Made by a program: the position numbers and the translations under genes
Shown: piece after piece, positions 1 through 8,945 of the stretch
Numbering within the stretch: the first letter of the stretch is position 1
Layout of the letters: each line of letters begins with the position of its first letter
The notes under the pieces: model-generated
Database searches by the model: none
Told to the model about the DNA's origin: nothing
Seen by the model: the letters and a program-made list of their open reading frames with translations, nothing else
From: Ureibacillus chungkukjangi
GTDB taxonomy: Bacteria; Bacillota; Bacilli; Bacillales_A; Planococcaceae
Direction: 5' to 3'
Length of the DNA stretch: 64,000 nucleotides
Assembly: GCF_003217295.1 (NCBI RefSeq)
Contig: NZ_QJTJ01000016.1
Span: 1 to 64,000 of the forward strand

Positions 1-103
1 ACTGTAAAATACTAAAATATAAATCTATAAAAAATAATTTTATGAATTGATAAAAACGGGTTAAACCGTTGATATATCAACATTTATAGAGGGAGTGGGT
101 TAA

Positions 104-1039
104 GTGAAAAGGTTAGTCTGGCATTTTTTCATTTTAGTTAGTGTTTTCTTGTTAATTAGTTGTCAACAATCTCCTTTAGAACAGTCTGGTGAACAATATA
201 AAAAGTCTACGGAGCATAAAGTCAATAATCCTTTAGACTTTTTTAAGAATAAATTAATGGATAAGCCGATACATTTTCTTGTCGTAGGTGTAGATTCAAG
301 AGATGAAGAAGAATCGCGAGCTGATAGTATTATGATTGTGCAATATTCTGCTGAGAATCGAACAATAAAGGTTGCCTCAGTGATGAGGGATTCTTATGTT
401 GAAATCCCTGGATATAAACAAAAGTATGGAAAATTAAATCTTTCTCACTTTTTAGGTGGGGAAGAGCTTTTAAAAGAAACACTTCAAAATAATTTTAGTG
501 TAAATATTGATTATACGATCACAGTCGACTTTCATGGATTTGCTACCATGATAGATACACTGGTTCCGGATGGTTTAAAAGTAAATGTTAGCTCAGAAAT
601 GATTAATGACATGAATTTTGACATGGAGGTTGGTGAGAATATTCTTCATGGGGAGGATCTTCTGAAATATGTCAGATTTCGTCATGATGATTTAAGTGAT
701 TTTGGTCGGGTCAATCGTCAGCAGGAGGTCTTACTCCAATTAAAGAACGAGATCAATGAAAAAATTAGCTCTTTAGACGGTGTTACACATATACCTGACT
801 TTGTGGATATGGTCGTAAATAATGTGGAAACAGATTTAACCTTCAGCCAAATGTTTACATTATGTTCGAATATTTTTCTTCATCCAAGTGAAGAAATCGA
901 CACCCTTAGAATTCCCGTAACTGACGGATACACCAATAAAGAAACACCTCATGCTGGAGCGGTACTGGAATTAGATTTCCCTAAAAATCAAGAAGTACTA
1001 TCAAAATTTTTCAATGAAACTTTAACAGTCAATGAATAA
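104..1039 (+). CDS. LytR-CpsA-Psr (LCP) family protein, lipoprotein type
   Basis: LCP proteins transfer anionic polymers such as wall teichoic acid from a lipid carrier to peptidoglycan on the outside of the membrane. The 311-residue protein shows the family landmarks: VGVDSR near residue 62, the RTIKVASVMRDSYVEIPG segment near residue 86, and an RFRHDD...GRVNRQQ block near residue 200 with the arginines and aspartates that bind the pyrophosphate lipid. The N-terminus is odd: instead of the usual uncleaved transmembrane anchor it has a short signal ending in LLISC (Cys20), a lipobox. The GTG start follows a GGGAGTGGG ribosome site. It is a single-gene unit closed by the hairpin at 1054. Family assignment is secure; the polymer transferred is unknown. 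Confidence 0.9.
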   Translation: MKRLVWHFFILVSVFLLISCQQSPLEQSGEQYKKSTEHKVNNPLDFFKNKLMDKPIHFLVVGVDSRDEEESRADSIMIVQYSAENRTIKVASVMRDSYVEIPGYKQKYGKLNLSHFLGGEELLKETLQNNFSVNIDYTITVDFHGFATMIDTLVPDGLKVNVSSEMINDMNFDMEVGENILHGEDLLKYVRFRHDDLSDFGRVNRQQEVLLQLKNEINEKISSLDGVTHIPDFVDMVVNNVETDLTFSQMFTLCSNIFLHPSEEIDTLRIPVTDGYTNKETPHAGAVLELDFPKNQEVLSKFFNETLTVNE

Positions 1040-1053
1040 AGTGCTGAGTAATT

Positions 1054-1088
1054 ACCGCGAAGTCCTAAGAGGATTTCGCGGTTTTATT
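1054..1088 (+). terminator. Rho-independent terminator after LCP gene
   Basis: A 12-bp stem (ACCGCGAAGTCC with GGATTTCGCGGT, one G-U pair) with a 5-nt loop is followed by a T-rich tract. Confidence 0.85.
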
Positions 1089-1151
1089 TTATAAACTATC
1101 AAAAAATGTATAATATTTACAAATGATAATATGATAAGGAGCTGAGTTGAA

Positions 1152-1748
1152 TTGATTCATGAACTAATTGCACGATGGAAAGAATTTTGTATACCTGAAA
1201 ATTTTATTGGAATCGGTTCAACTCGAAAAGCCTATAAAGTAAATGATTATGTGATTAAAGTACATATACATCCAATTGGCTATAAACAATCAATAAGAGA
1301 AGTTGAAAAATATGTCCATATGAAAGAAAGAGGCTATAATCATTTATTTGCCCAGCCCTTTTATGTAAATAACTCAATTTCCATACAAAGGTTTTACCGC
1401 CCTTTAGAATTAGAAAATAACCAGAGCTACGAAATTGACACTCAAAAGCATGCAAATTACATTCCAGAAGCCTATCACAAAATCATACAACTATTAGATT
1501 CAGAGTTCGATAGCTTTGACTTGAAGGATAGTGGTAATTACGGATTGAATTCGAATGGAAAGCTAACATTCATCGACTATGGAATGAGTAAAAGCGTTTA
1601 CGAAAAAGAATGGATACCACAAGCTGAAGCTGGAATTATACCTCAAATAGAATTTGACATATGTAGTAATTGTGGTGATGAGAAAGAGCTTCGAATGTAT
1701 GGCGACCAGGATATGGATAAAAGATGCTATCACTGTGGGAAGGAGTAA
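1152..1748 (+). CDS. Minimal protein-kinase-like protein with C-terminal zinc ribbon
   Basis: The 198-residue protein has reduced but recognisable protein-kinase elements: a glycine-rich GIGSTRKAYKV loop (residues 20-30), the VIK lysine (Lys36), a helix-C glutamate (Glu50 in REVEKY), a catalytic-loop-like FDLKDSGNYG (Asp123, Asn129) and a DFG-like DYG (142-144). Normal kinase domains have about 250 residues; here only about 150 are present and most of the C-lobe is absent. Residues 171-195 carry CSNC...CYHC, a four-cysteine zinc ribbon. The TTG start is preceded by AAGGAG. It stands alone between two terminators. I do not recognise a named gene. It may be a true small kinase, a phosphotransferase or a pseudokinase; the substrate is unknown. 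Confidence 0.7.
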   Translation: MIHELIARWKEFCIPENFIGIGSTRKAYKVNDYVIKVHIHPIGYKQSIREVEKYVHMKERGYNHLFAQPFYVNNSISIQRFYRPLELENNQSYEIDTQKHANYIPEAYHKIIQLLDSEFDSFDLKDSGNYGLNSNGKLTFIDYGMSKSVYEKEWIPQAEAGIIPQIEFDICSNCGDEKELRMYGDQDMDKRCYHCGKE

Positions 1749-1825
1749 AAGAACGAATTTATATTTGGAGAAGCTATATATATGGCTAGTAAAGTGATTG
1801 AATTGATTCCTTATTAAAAATGTTT

Positions 1826-1872
1826 CCTACTCATTTTGTTACGTTTACAAAATTGAGTAGGATTTTTATTTT
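1826..1872 (+). terminator. Terminator after kinase-like gene
   Basis: CCTACTCA/TGAGTAGG outer stem with additional TTTTGT/ACAAAA pairing, followed by ATTTTTATTTT. Confidence 0.8.
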
Positions 1873-2002
1873 AACTTTAAATTCCTTTTTTAAATTAAAA
1901 TGGAATTATCATTATACATATTAAATTTTTTTATGAGAATAAAGTCTTCTTTAAGCGATGTATTAAGTGTAAAGGATTTACAGCTTAAGAAAGGGTGTTT
2001 GT

Positions 2003-2557
2003 ATGATAATTACAAGTGAGAATTTTATAAAGCATTTAAAGAAAGGAAGAGAAGAGGCATTAGATTTTATTCTAGAAAATTATGCTGGCCTAGTAAAAGC
2101 CGTGATACATAATAGTCTGAAAAATTATAATGATCCTCAAATTATTGAAGAATGTATCAGTGATACTTTTATGGGAGCTTATGAAAATGCCAAGCAATTC
2201 AAGGGAAATGAAGAGGATTTTAGAAAGTGGATTTGTACAATAGCTAAATTTAAAGCAATTGACATACAAAGAAAATTACACAAGGTACCACAGCCATCTG
2301 AATTGGATGGTACGAGTAACCCTGTAAAATCTGCTGAGGAAGAATTTTTGATAAAGACTTCTACAAAAGAGCTGCTAATAATGATGAGTAAATTGGACCA
2401 ATTAGATCGATATATCTTTACTATGAAATACTTTCTTAATATGAAGAATGATGAGATTGCATTGCATCTTGGAATGACTAAGGCTGCTATTGATAATCGG
2501 TTATATCGCGGAAAGAAACGGCTACATCAGATGTATTTAGGAGGGATTTTGACATGA
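2003..2557 (+). CDS. ECF-type RNA polymerase sigma factor
   Basis: A 184-residue sigma-70 family protein containing only the two domains of extracytoplasmic-function sigma factors. Region 2 covers about residues 20-90 (the DTFMGAYENAKQF and WICTIAKFKAIDIQRK segments correspond to core binding and -10 recognition). Region 4 is a C-terminal helix-turn-helix at about 120-178 (NDEIALHLGMTKAAIDNRLYRGKKRL). Its stop codon overlaps the ATG of the next gene by four bases, so the sigma factor and its membrane-bound partner are translationally coupled, the usual arrangement for a sigma/anti-sigma pair. The inducing signal and regulon are not visible in the sequence. Start ATG follows AAGAAAGGGTG. Confidence 0.92.
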   Translation: MIITSENFIKHLKKGREEALDFILENYAGLVKAVIHNSLKNYNDPQIIEECISDTFMGAYENAKQFKGNEEDFRKWICTIAKFKAIDIQRKLHKVPQPSELDGTSNPVKSAEEEFLIKTSTKELLIMMSKLDQLDRYIFTMKYFLNMKNDEIALHLGMTKAAIDNRLYRGKKRLHQMYLGGILT

Positions 2558-3642
2558 AAAAGGTATATAAACAATTAAACCGCTTAAATATAGGATTTGA
2601 AATAGAACCCATGGAAGTCAGCGAAATTGAAAAAGAGCGAATTAAACGAAATATATTAAAGGAAAAAAAGAAAAATCATTATACAAGAGACTTTGTGGCA
2701 GCAGCTACTTTCTTGGTTGCCTCAACTATTACAATTGGTATGGGATTCCCAGCCTTTGCAGCAAACATTCCAATTATCGGGAATGTATTTGAACTATTTA
2801 ATGATGACAATGATTCTATGTTTGAAAAATATAATGACCATTCTTCTACTATAGGTATAACGCGTGAAAGTAATGGAGTGGAAGTAACAGTCACAGATGC
2901 TGTATATGATGGAGAGAACATAACGATTGCTTACACCCTGAGAAGTGAAAAGGATTTGGGAGAAAGACCTGCACTTTCGATTAATCTAATTGCCGAAGAG
3001 CTTAAAAATACAATCAAAAATGGTTACTACTCCACCCACTATATAGTAGAAAAATTAAATGATAACGAATACGCTGTCATTTATATATATGAATTGTTAC
3101 GGAACCCAAGACCAGAGGAGCTTCTTATAACATTAGAAGCAGGTGAAATTGTTGATTTAAATAATGCTAATAATTCAACATCAGGCGACTGGAATTTTAA
3201 ATTTAAGATAACTGCACTTGAAAGCAAGAAACGAGAGCTAGCAAAAGAAGATCTAAAAACAGAAGTTAATGGTATAGAAATAAATGCAATACAAATGACG
3301 GAGACACCTATTTCTACAACAATTTATTTATCTGAAAAAGTCGACGTGAGAATGGTAGCTAAAGAGGACGAGAAATGGCGAAGTATTGGATTCGACTATC
3401 AGGTGACTGATAATTTGGGAAATTCCTATGATTTGGTTCAATATAATGGAGTGGGGCATAGTACAGATTTTGAAAGAATGAGAAGTGAACCTCGAATTAC
3501 TATTAAAAATTTAGACAAGCAAGCAACAGCTTTAATAATAACTCCGACGGTAAATGTTTATAAAATGATAACAAGTGAGGGACAACTAGCTACTACATTT
3601 GACCCATATTCAATCGAACCGATTACGATTCCTATAAAATAG
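2554..3642 (+). CDS. DUF4179-type membrane anti-sigma factor
   Basis: A 362-residue protein with a short, charged cytoplasmic N-terminus (about residues 1-46) expected to hold the sigma factor, one transmembrane helix at about 47-68, and a large extracytoplasmic domain. The region just after the membrane helix (AANIPIIGNVFELF) is typical of the DUF4179 family that accompanies ECF sigma factors in Firmicutes; the C-terminal beta-rich half resembles the DUF5643 extension found in the same proteins. The ATGA overlap with the sigma gene supports a stoichiometric pair. The external half is the likely sensor of envelope or stress signals. The anti-sigma role is inferred from family and operon. Confidence 0.82.
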   Translation: MKKVYKQLNRLNIGFEIEPMEVSEIEKERIKRNILKEKKKNHYTRDFVAAATFLVASTITIGMGFPAFAANIPIIGNVFELFNDDNDSMFEKYNDHSSTIGITRESNGVEVTVTDAVYDGENITIAYTLRSEKDLGERPALSINLIAEELKNTIKNGYYSTHYIVEKLNDNEYAVIYIYELLRNPRPEELLITLEAGEIVDLNNANNSTSGDWNFKFKITALESKKRELAKEDLKTEVNGIEINAIQMTETPISTTIYLSEKVDVRMVAKEDEKWRSIGFDYQVTDNLGNSYDLVQYNGVGHSTDFERMRSEPRITIKNLDKQATALIITPTVNVYKMITSEGQLATTFDPYSIEPITIPIK

Positions 3643-3733
3643 TAATCGTAATCTAAAGAAGAATTTACTAAAATAAGTTATAACCTACAGAGGGCTTAAT
3701 TATCTAATTTTTGCTAAATTTACAAAAATTACG

Positions 3734-3762
3734 TTGACACTCAATTTTGAAGCGTTTACAAT
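3734..3762 (+). promoter_or_regulatory. Sigma-A promoter of the hut operon
   Basis: TTGACA at 3734-3739, a 17-nt spacer and TACAAT at 3757-3762, about 75 bases before the hutP start. Confidence 0.75.
3747..3760 (+). promoter_or_regulatory. cre-like CcpA site overlapping the hut promoter
   Basis: TTGAAGCGTTTACA matches the 14-base cre pattern TGNAANCGNWNNCW at every constrained position except the second. It lies across the spacer and -10 of the hut promoter, where CcpA binding would block polymerase. Catabolite repression of hut by CcpA is established in B. subtilis; here it is inferred. Confidence 0.55.
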
Positions 3763-3837
3763 TAAATTAGTTAATAGACATTAGAGTATTCAGTTAGTTA
3801 TTCTACTTGATTTTGAAAGATGAAATGAGTTGTTAAT

Positions 3838-4281
3838 ATGGCATTAAGTAAAGATCGTCGTATTGGTAAAAACGCTATCTTACTTTTGCTTTCTGAGAAT
3901 CCAAAAGATCAACTGGATATGCTAGAGCAGTTGAATTGGAAGAGCTGTACAGGAAAAGTTGGATCGATGGATGCACATAAGGTAGTAGCAGCAATTGAAA
4001 CGGCAGCCAAGAAAAATGGTGTTATAAATCCGGACCTTTACCGAGAATCCCACGCATTGTACCATGCGATAATAGAAGCCTTGAGCGGGATTACGAGAGG
4101 TCAGGTGCAAATAGGATCTGTATTAAGAACAGTCGGTTTATCTTTTGCGGTTTTACGTGGAAATCCATATGAAAATGAGCAAGAGGGAGAATGGGTTGCT
4201 GTATCCTTATACGGAACAATTGGAGCACCAGTAAAAGGATCTGAGCATGAAACAATTGGCTTAGGCATTAATCACATATAA
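3838..4281 (+). CDS. hutP: HutP, histidine-dependent hut antiterminator
   Basis: HutP is a hexameric RNA-binding protein that, with L-histidine and Mg2+, binds NAG-triplet RNA and prevents formation of the terminator ahead of hutH. The 147-residue protein has normal family length and is recognisable from [20 protein letters not shown], the histidine-rich [23 protein letters not shown] region and the C-terminal [27 protein letters not shown] block. It is the first gene of the operon, 124 bases before hutH, and the intervening RNA carries its expected target (4290-4306). No strong Shine-Dalgarno is seen before the ATG, only purine-rich sequence, so translation may be modest. Confidence 0.95.
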   Translation: MALSKDRRIGKNAILLLLSENPKDQLDMLEQLNWKSCTGKVGSMDAHKVVAAIETAAKKNGVINPDLYRESHALYHAIIEALSGITRGQVQIGSVLRTVGLSFAVLRGNPYENEQEGEWVAVSLYGTIGAPVKGSEHETIGLGINHI

Positions 4282-4289
4282 TAAGCCCA

Positions 4290-4306
4290 TAGTATTTAGT
4301 AAATAG
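4290..4306 (+). promoter_or_regulatory. HutP RNA-binding site (three UAG triplets, 4-nt spacing)
   Basis: The sequence reads TAG-tatt-TAG-taaa-TAG: three TAG triplets separated by exactly four bases, the spacing HutP requires for one face of its hexamer. The last triplet touches the base of the following terminator stem, so bound HutP would compete with stem formation. Confidence 0.8.
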
Positions 4307-4359
4307 GGGGCTATATCAAGAAATCATTTTTAGTGATTTTTTTGATATAGCCCCTTTTC
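4307..4359 (+). terminator. HutP-regulated attenuator terminator between hutP and hutH
   Basis: Thirteen perfectly paired bases (GGGGCTATATCAA with TTGATATAGCCCC), an inner AAATCA/TGATTT helix and a following TTTTCT tract. Without HutP-histidine this should end transcription after hutP; with it, the downstream hutHUIG genes are read. Two further TAG triplets lie in the loop and the descending arm. Confidence 0.85.
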
Positions 4360-4405
4360 TATTGAGCTTTTATTTCACTGAAGGAATTTGAAGGGAGACA
4401 CCTAG

Positions 4406-5917
4406 ATGGTTACATTAAACGGTCAGTCACTTACTTTTACAGACGTACAAAAAGTTTTATTTGAAGAAGAAAAAGTAATTTATTCTGAGGACAGCATGAA
4501 AAAGGTCCAAGAAAGTCGGAAAGCTGTCGAAAAAATCGTTTCGGAAGAAAGAATAGTCTACGGTATTACAACAGGTTTTGGGAAATTTAGTGATGTGCTT
4601 ATCGACAAAAATCACGTTGAAGCACTGCAGCTAAATTTAATTCGTTCACATGCTTGCGGTGTAGGAGAGCCTTTTCCAGAGGTCGTATCACGTGCGATGC
4701 TTCTCCTTCGGGCAAATGCCTTATTAAAGGGCTTTTCCGGGGTTCGTCCTATTGTGATTGAGAGATTGCTAGAGCTATTAAACGCTGGGATACATCCTAT
4801 AATTCCTCAGCAGGGTTCACTTGGTGCAAGTGGAGATTTAGCCCCGCTTTCCCATTTGGCATTAGTGCTGATTGGTGAAGGAGAAGTCTTCTATAAAGGC
4901 GTGAAAACACCAGCAATACATGCATTAAAGAAAGAAGCAATCTCCCCAATAACATTAACAGCAAAAGAGGGCTTGGCTCTTATTAATGGTACCCAAGCGA
5001 TGACGGCAATGGGAGTAGTTGCTTACATGGAGGCAGAAAAATTAGCATACCAATCCGAGCTAATTGCGTCCGTCACTATGGAAGGATTACGGGGGATTAT
5101 TGATGCATTTGACGAAGATATTCATTTAGCACGCGGCTATAAAGAACAAGTAGAAGTGGCAGAACGTATTCGAGGCTACTTGTCAGATAGCACTTTAATA
5201 ACTAGACAAGGAGAGCTTCGTGTACAGGATGCCTATTCAATTCGTTGTATTCCACAAGTACATGGTGCTACATGGCAGGCATTAAACTATGTAAAAGAAA
5301 AATTAGAAATCGAAATGAATGCAGCTACTGATAATCCATTAATTTTTGATAACGGTGAGAAAGTCTTATCAGGTGGTAATTTTCACGGTCAACCGATTGC
5401 ATTTGCTATGGATTTTCTAGCTATTGCAATGAGCGAATTAGCAAATATATCAGAGCGCCGGATAGAACGACTTGTAAATCCGCAACTAAATGATTTGCCA
5501 CCGTTCTTAAGTCCAGAACCAGGCTTACAATCAGGTGCAATGATAATGCAGTATGTTGCTGCATCACTTGTATCTGAAAATAAAACCTTGGCACATCCAG
5601 CAAGTGTTGACTCTATCCCTTCTTCAGCGAACCAAGAGGATCATGTCAGTATGGGGACGATTGGAGCAAGACACGCGTATTTAGTTATTACGAATACCCG
5701 TCGAGTGTTAGCAATTGAAGCCATTTGCGCTATACAGGCTGCAGAAATACGAGGGAAAGATAAGATGGCTAAAGCAACAAAGGAATTATTAGAGAATGCT
5801 AGAAAAATTGTTTCATATATTAATGCAGATCGTGTATTTTCCAAGGATATCGAGGCCATGAATGACTGGTTAAAGGTTGGTAGCTTTCAATTTAATAAAT
5901 ATAAAGCTTTAACTTAG
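4406..5917 (+). CDS. hutH: Histidine ammonia-lyase
   Basis: HutH deaminates L-histidine to urocanate, the first step of histidine degradation. The 503-residue protein has normal length. The Ala141-Ser142-Gly143 tripeptide within [14 protein letters not shown] is the one that cyclises to the MIO electrophile. The [10 protein letters not shown] segment (residues 52-61) supplies the catalytic tyrosine, and the C-terminal [21 protein letters not shown] is the conserved substrate-binding block. The ATG follows GAAGGGAGA. It is the first gene behind the HutP-controlled terminator, so expression should require histidine and relief from CcpA. Confidence 0.97.
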   Translation: MVTLNGQSLTFTDVQKVLFEEEKVIYSEDSMKKVQESRKAVEKIVSEERIVYGITTGFGKFSDVLIDKNHVEALQLNLIRSHACGVGEPFPEVVSRAMLLLRANALLKGFSGVRPIVIERLLELLNAGIHPIIPQQGSLGASGDLAPLSHLALVLIGEGEVFYKGVKTPAIHALKKEAISPITLTAKEGLALINGTQAMTAMGVVAYMEAEKLAYQSELIASVTMEGLRGIIDAFDEDIHLARGYKEQVEVAERIRGYLSDSTLITRQGELRVQDAYSIRCIPQVHGATWQALNYVKEKLEIEMNAATDNPLIFDNGEKVLSGGNFHGQPIAFAMDFLAIAMSELANISERRIERLVNPQLNDLPPFLSPEPGLQSGAMIMQYVAASLVSENKTLAHPASVDSIPSSANQEDHVSMGTIGARHAYLVITNTRRVLAIEAICAIQAAEIRGKDKMAKATKELLENARKIVSYINADRVFSKDIEAMNDWLKVGSFQFNKYKALT

Positions 5918-6011
5918 AGATAAATTCATTGGCAAATAGATTCGTAAGGGAAACAAATATAAGGCGTCATCATTATAGGATTTAAGGATCCTAACTAGGA
6001 GGTTAATAACT

Positions 6012-7688
6012 ATGCAAGCTGAAACAAACAATAAAATTACACGTTTAGAAGGTACAAAACTAAATACAAAGGGCTGGCAGCAAGAGGCCGTGCTCCGTAT
6101 GCTGATGAATAATCTAGATCCAGATGTAGCTGAAAGACCAGAGGATTTAGTTGTTTATGGTGGAATTGGCAAAGCTGCGCGAAACTGGGAGTCTTTTGAT
6201 GCGATTGTCAAATCACTTAAAGAGCTAGAAAGTGATGAAACGCTTCTTGTACAATCAGGGAAACCAGTTGCAATTTTTAGAACACATACTGATGCTCCAC
6301 GTGTGCTACTAGCAAATTCTAATATTGTTCCTGCTTATGCAAACTGGGAAACCTTCCATGAGCTTGATAAAAAAGGCTTGATGATGTATGGACAAATGAC
6401 AGCAGGGAGCTGGATCTATATTGGCTCACAAGGAATCGTCCAGGGTACTTATGAAACATTTGCGGAGTTAGCGAAGCAGCATTTCAACAATTCTCTTAAA
6501 GGTACAGTCACTGTTACTGCTGGTCTAGGTGGAATGGGTGGTGCTCAGCCACTTGCTGTAACAATGAATGGTGGCGTGTGTATTGCAATCGAGGTTGATG
6601 AAACAAGAATTGACCGCCGAATAGAAACTCGCTACACAGATGTAAAGGCTTATAAGTTAGATGAAGCGATTCAGTTGGCTGAAGAAGCGAAGAAGGATGG
6701 GAAGGCATTATCTATTGGTTTATTAGGAAATGCCTCCGATATTCTACCTGAAATGATTGCAAGAAACTTCATTCCGGATGTATTAACAGATCAAACCTCT
6801 GCCCATGATCCACTGAATGGTTATGTTCCTTCAGGGATGTCACTTGAAGTCGCAGCAGATTTACGAAGCTCGAACCCGCAACAATACGTAAAGCTTTCGA
6901 AAGCAGCTATGGCAACCCATGTAAAAGCAATGCTTGAAATGATGGATAAAGGAGCCATTACCTTTGACTATGGGAACAATATTCGCCAAGTAGCTAAAGA
7001 TGAAGGCGTAGAAAATGCATTCGATTTCCCTGGATTTGTTCCAGCCTTTATTCGTCCACAATTTTGTGAAGGAAAAGGACCATTCCGTTGGGTAGCGTTG
7101 TCAGGTGATCCAGAGGATATTTATAAAACAGATGAAGCGATTTTACGTGAATTTAGTGACAACGAGCATTTATGTAACTGGATACGTATGGCACAAGAAA
7201 AAATACAATTCCAAGGCCTTCCTTCGCGCATTTGTTGGTTAGGATATGGCGAACGGGCTCGTTTTGGAAAAATTATAAATGATATGGTAGCAAGTGGTGA
7301 ATTAAAAGCACCTATCGTAATCGGTCGGGACCATTTAGATTCTGGATCTGTAGCTTCACCTAATCGTGAAACAGAAGCGATGAAGGACGGGTCAGATGTT
7401 GTAGCAGATTGGCCAATCTTAAATGCCATGTTAAATGCAGTTGGTGGTGCTACATGGGTTTCAGTACATCACGGTGGCGGGGTAGGAATGGGCTACTCCT
7501 TACATGCCGGAGTAGTGATTGTTGCGGATGGTACGAAGGAAGCGGAGGTACGTATTGAGCGCGTATTAACAACAGATCCAGGAATGGGTGTGGTCCGTCA
7601 TGCGGATGCAGGCTATGATCTCGCAAAGAAAACTGCTCGTGAAAAAGGGATCAAGATGCCAATGCTTGATAAAGGAGCCGATCACTAA
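6012..7688 (+). CDS. hutU: Urocanate hydratase (urocanase)
   Basis: HutU adds water to urocanate to give imidazolonepropionate, using tightly bound NAD+ as an electrophile. The 558-residue protein has the expected length and characteristic blocks: [26 protein letters not shown] near the N-terminus, [15 protein letters not shown], the glycine-rich [20 protein letters not shown] dinucleotide-binding stretch at about residues 170-188, and [12 protein letters not shown], which contains the conserved active-site cysteine. The ATG is preceded by AGGAGG. It follows hutH by 94 bases and overlaps the hutI start by one base. Confidence 0.97.
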   Translation: MQAETNNKITRLEGTKLNTKGWQQEAVLRMLMNNLDPDVAERPEDLVVYGGIGKAARNWESFDAIVKSLKELESDETLLVQSGKPVAIFRTHTDAPRVLLANSNIVPAYANWETFHELDKKGLMMYGQMTAGSWIYIGSQGIVQGTYETFAELAKQHFNNSLKGTVTVTAGLGGMGGAQPLAVTMNGGVCIAIEVDETRIDRRIETRYTDVKAYKLDEAIQLAEEAKKDGKALSIGLLGNASDILPEMIARNFIPDVLTDQTSAHDPLNGYVPSGMSLEVAADLRSSNPQQYVKLSKAAMATHVKAMLEMMDKGAITFDYGNNIRQVAKDEGVENAFDFPGFVPAFIRPQFCEGKGPFRWVALSGDPEDIYKTDEAILREFSDNEHLCNWIRMAQEKIQFQGLPSRICWLGYGERARFGKIINDMVASGELKAPIVIGRDHLDSGSVASPNRETEAMKDGSDVVADWPILNAMLNAVGGATWVSVHHGGGVGMGYSLHAGVVIVADGTKEAEVRIERVLTTDPGMGVVRHADAGYDLAKKTAREKGIKMPMLDKGADH

Positions 7689-8944
7689 TGACTAAGCCTA
7701 TTTGGATAAAGCATGCAAAACAATTGGCAACACTTGCTTCAGAAGTATCAGGACCACGAGCTAAAGAGGCGATGTCAGATTTAGGTTTAATAGAGGATGG
7801 TAGCTTATGGATAGAGGCTGGAATCATTCAAGCTGTCGGGACAACGGAGGAGCTTGAAAAACGCTATTCAGATAAGCTGCATTTAGCCGAGATTATTAAT
7901 GCTACAGACCATTTAGTCACTCCCGGTTTAGTCGATCCTCATACACATGTCGTATATGGGGGAAGCCGGGAGCATGAATTTGAAATGCGGCTGCAGGGTG
8001 CTACCTATATGGACATTATGAATGCTGGTGGAGGAATTCATGCGACAGCTCGTTTCACAAGAGAAGCAACAGAAACTGAGCTTATCGAGCAAACAACACG
8101 GCGTCTCGATTCCTTTCTAGCACATGGTGTAACCACTATCGAAGGAAAAAGTGGGTATGGGATGAATCTTGAAACAGAGCTCAAGCAATTGCGAGTGATG
8201 AAAAAGCTACAGGAGCAGCATATGATAGACATCGTTCCGACTTTTATGGGAGCACATGCCGTTCCACCTGAATATAAGGGACGTGAAGATGAGTTTGTGA
8301 AACATTTGATTGAAGACATGCTACCGTTAATAGCTGAGGAAAATCTGGCAGAGTTTAACGATGTATTTTGTGAAAAGGGTGTTTATACACCAGAACAATC
8401 TGAGCAGATTTTAGAGGCAGGGAAACGATTAGGACTAATCCCGAAAATTCATGCAGATGAAATCGAGCCGTATGGAGGAGCAGAGTTAGCTGCAAAAATC
8501 GGAGCCATTTCTGCAGAGCATTTACTAAAAGCGTCAGAGGAAGGAATCAAAGCGATGGCCAAATCTGGAACAATCGCGTGTCTACTTCCAGCAACTGCCT
8601 TGTATTTACGAGAAGAAGCAGCCCAAGGAAGAAAAATGATCGACTTAGGTGTACCTGTAGCGATTTCGACAGATTGCAATCCAGGCTCATCACCAACAAC
8701 ATCCATGCCACTTGTTATGAACTTAGCTTGTATTTCTATGCGTCTTACTCCGGCCGAAAGCTTGACAGCAGCTACTTATAACGCGGCTTGTGCCATCAAT
8801 CGGCAGAATCAAGTGGGCTCTTTAGAAGTCGGCAAACAAGCTGATTTCGTAATTTGGAATACGAAAAGCTATCAGGAGCTGCAATATTTATTTGGTGTAA
8901 ATCATGTGAAAGCCGTATGGAAAAAAGGTGTAAAGGTCGTGTAA
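7688..8944 (+). CDS. hutI: Imidazolonepropionase
   Basis: HutI is a metal-dependent amidohydrolase that opens 4-imidazolone-5-propionate to N-formimino-L-glutamate. The 418-residue protein has the TIM-barrel metal signature VDPHTHVVYGG near residue 80, the conserved YGMNLETELKQLR and MGAHAVPPEY segments, KIHADEIEPYGGAELA with a metal-binding histidine, and AISTDCNPGSSPT with the catalytic aspartate. Its ATG overlaps the hutU stop codon by one base (TAATG), so the two are translationally coupled. No unusual feature was found. Confidence 0.97.
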   Translation: MTKPIWIKHAKQLATLASEVSGPRAKEAMSDLGLIEDGSLWIEAGIIQAVGTTEELEKRYSDKLHLAEIINATDHLVTPGLVDPHTHVVYGGSREHEFEMRLQGATYMDIMNAGGGIHATARFTREATETELIEQTTRRLDSFLAHGVTTIEGKSGYGMNLETELKQLRVMKKLQEQHMIDIVPTFMGAHAVPPEYKGREDEFVKHLIEDMLPLIAEENLAEFNDVFCEKGVYTPEQSEQILEAGKRLGLIPKIHADEIEPYGGAELAAKIGAISAEHLLKASEEGIKAMAKSGTIACLLPATALYLREEAAQGRKMIDLGVPVAISTDCNPGSSPTTSMPLVMNLACISMRLTPAESLTAATYNAACAINRQNQVGSLEVGKQADFVIWNTKSYQELQYLFGVNHVKAVWKKGVKVV

Positions 8945-8945
8945 T

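Noticed and set aside
7121-7429. Minus-strand 102-codon frame inside hutU
   Set aside because: Antisense to a highly conserved enzyme, with low-complexity translation and no ribosome site.
8578-8781. Plus-strand 67-codon frame overlapping hutI
   Set aside because: Out-of-frame shadow of hutI with no ribosome site.
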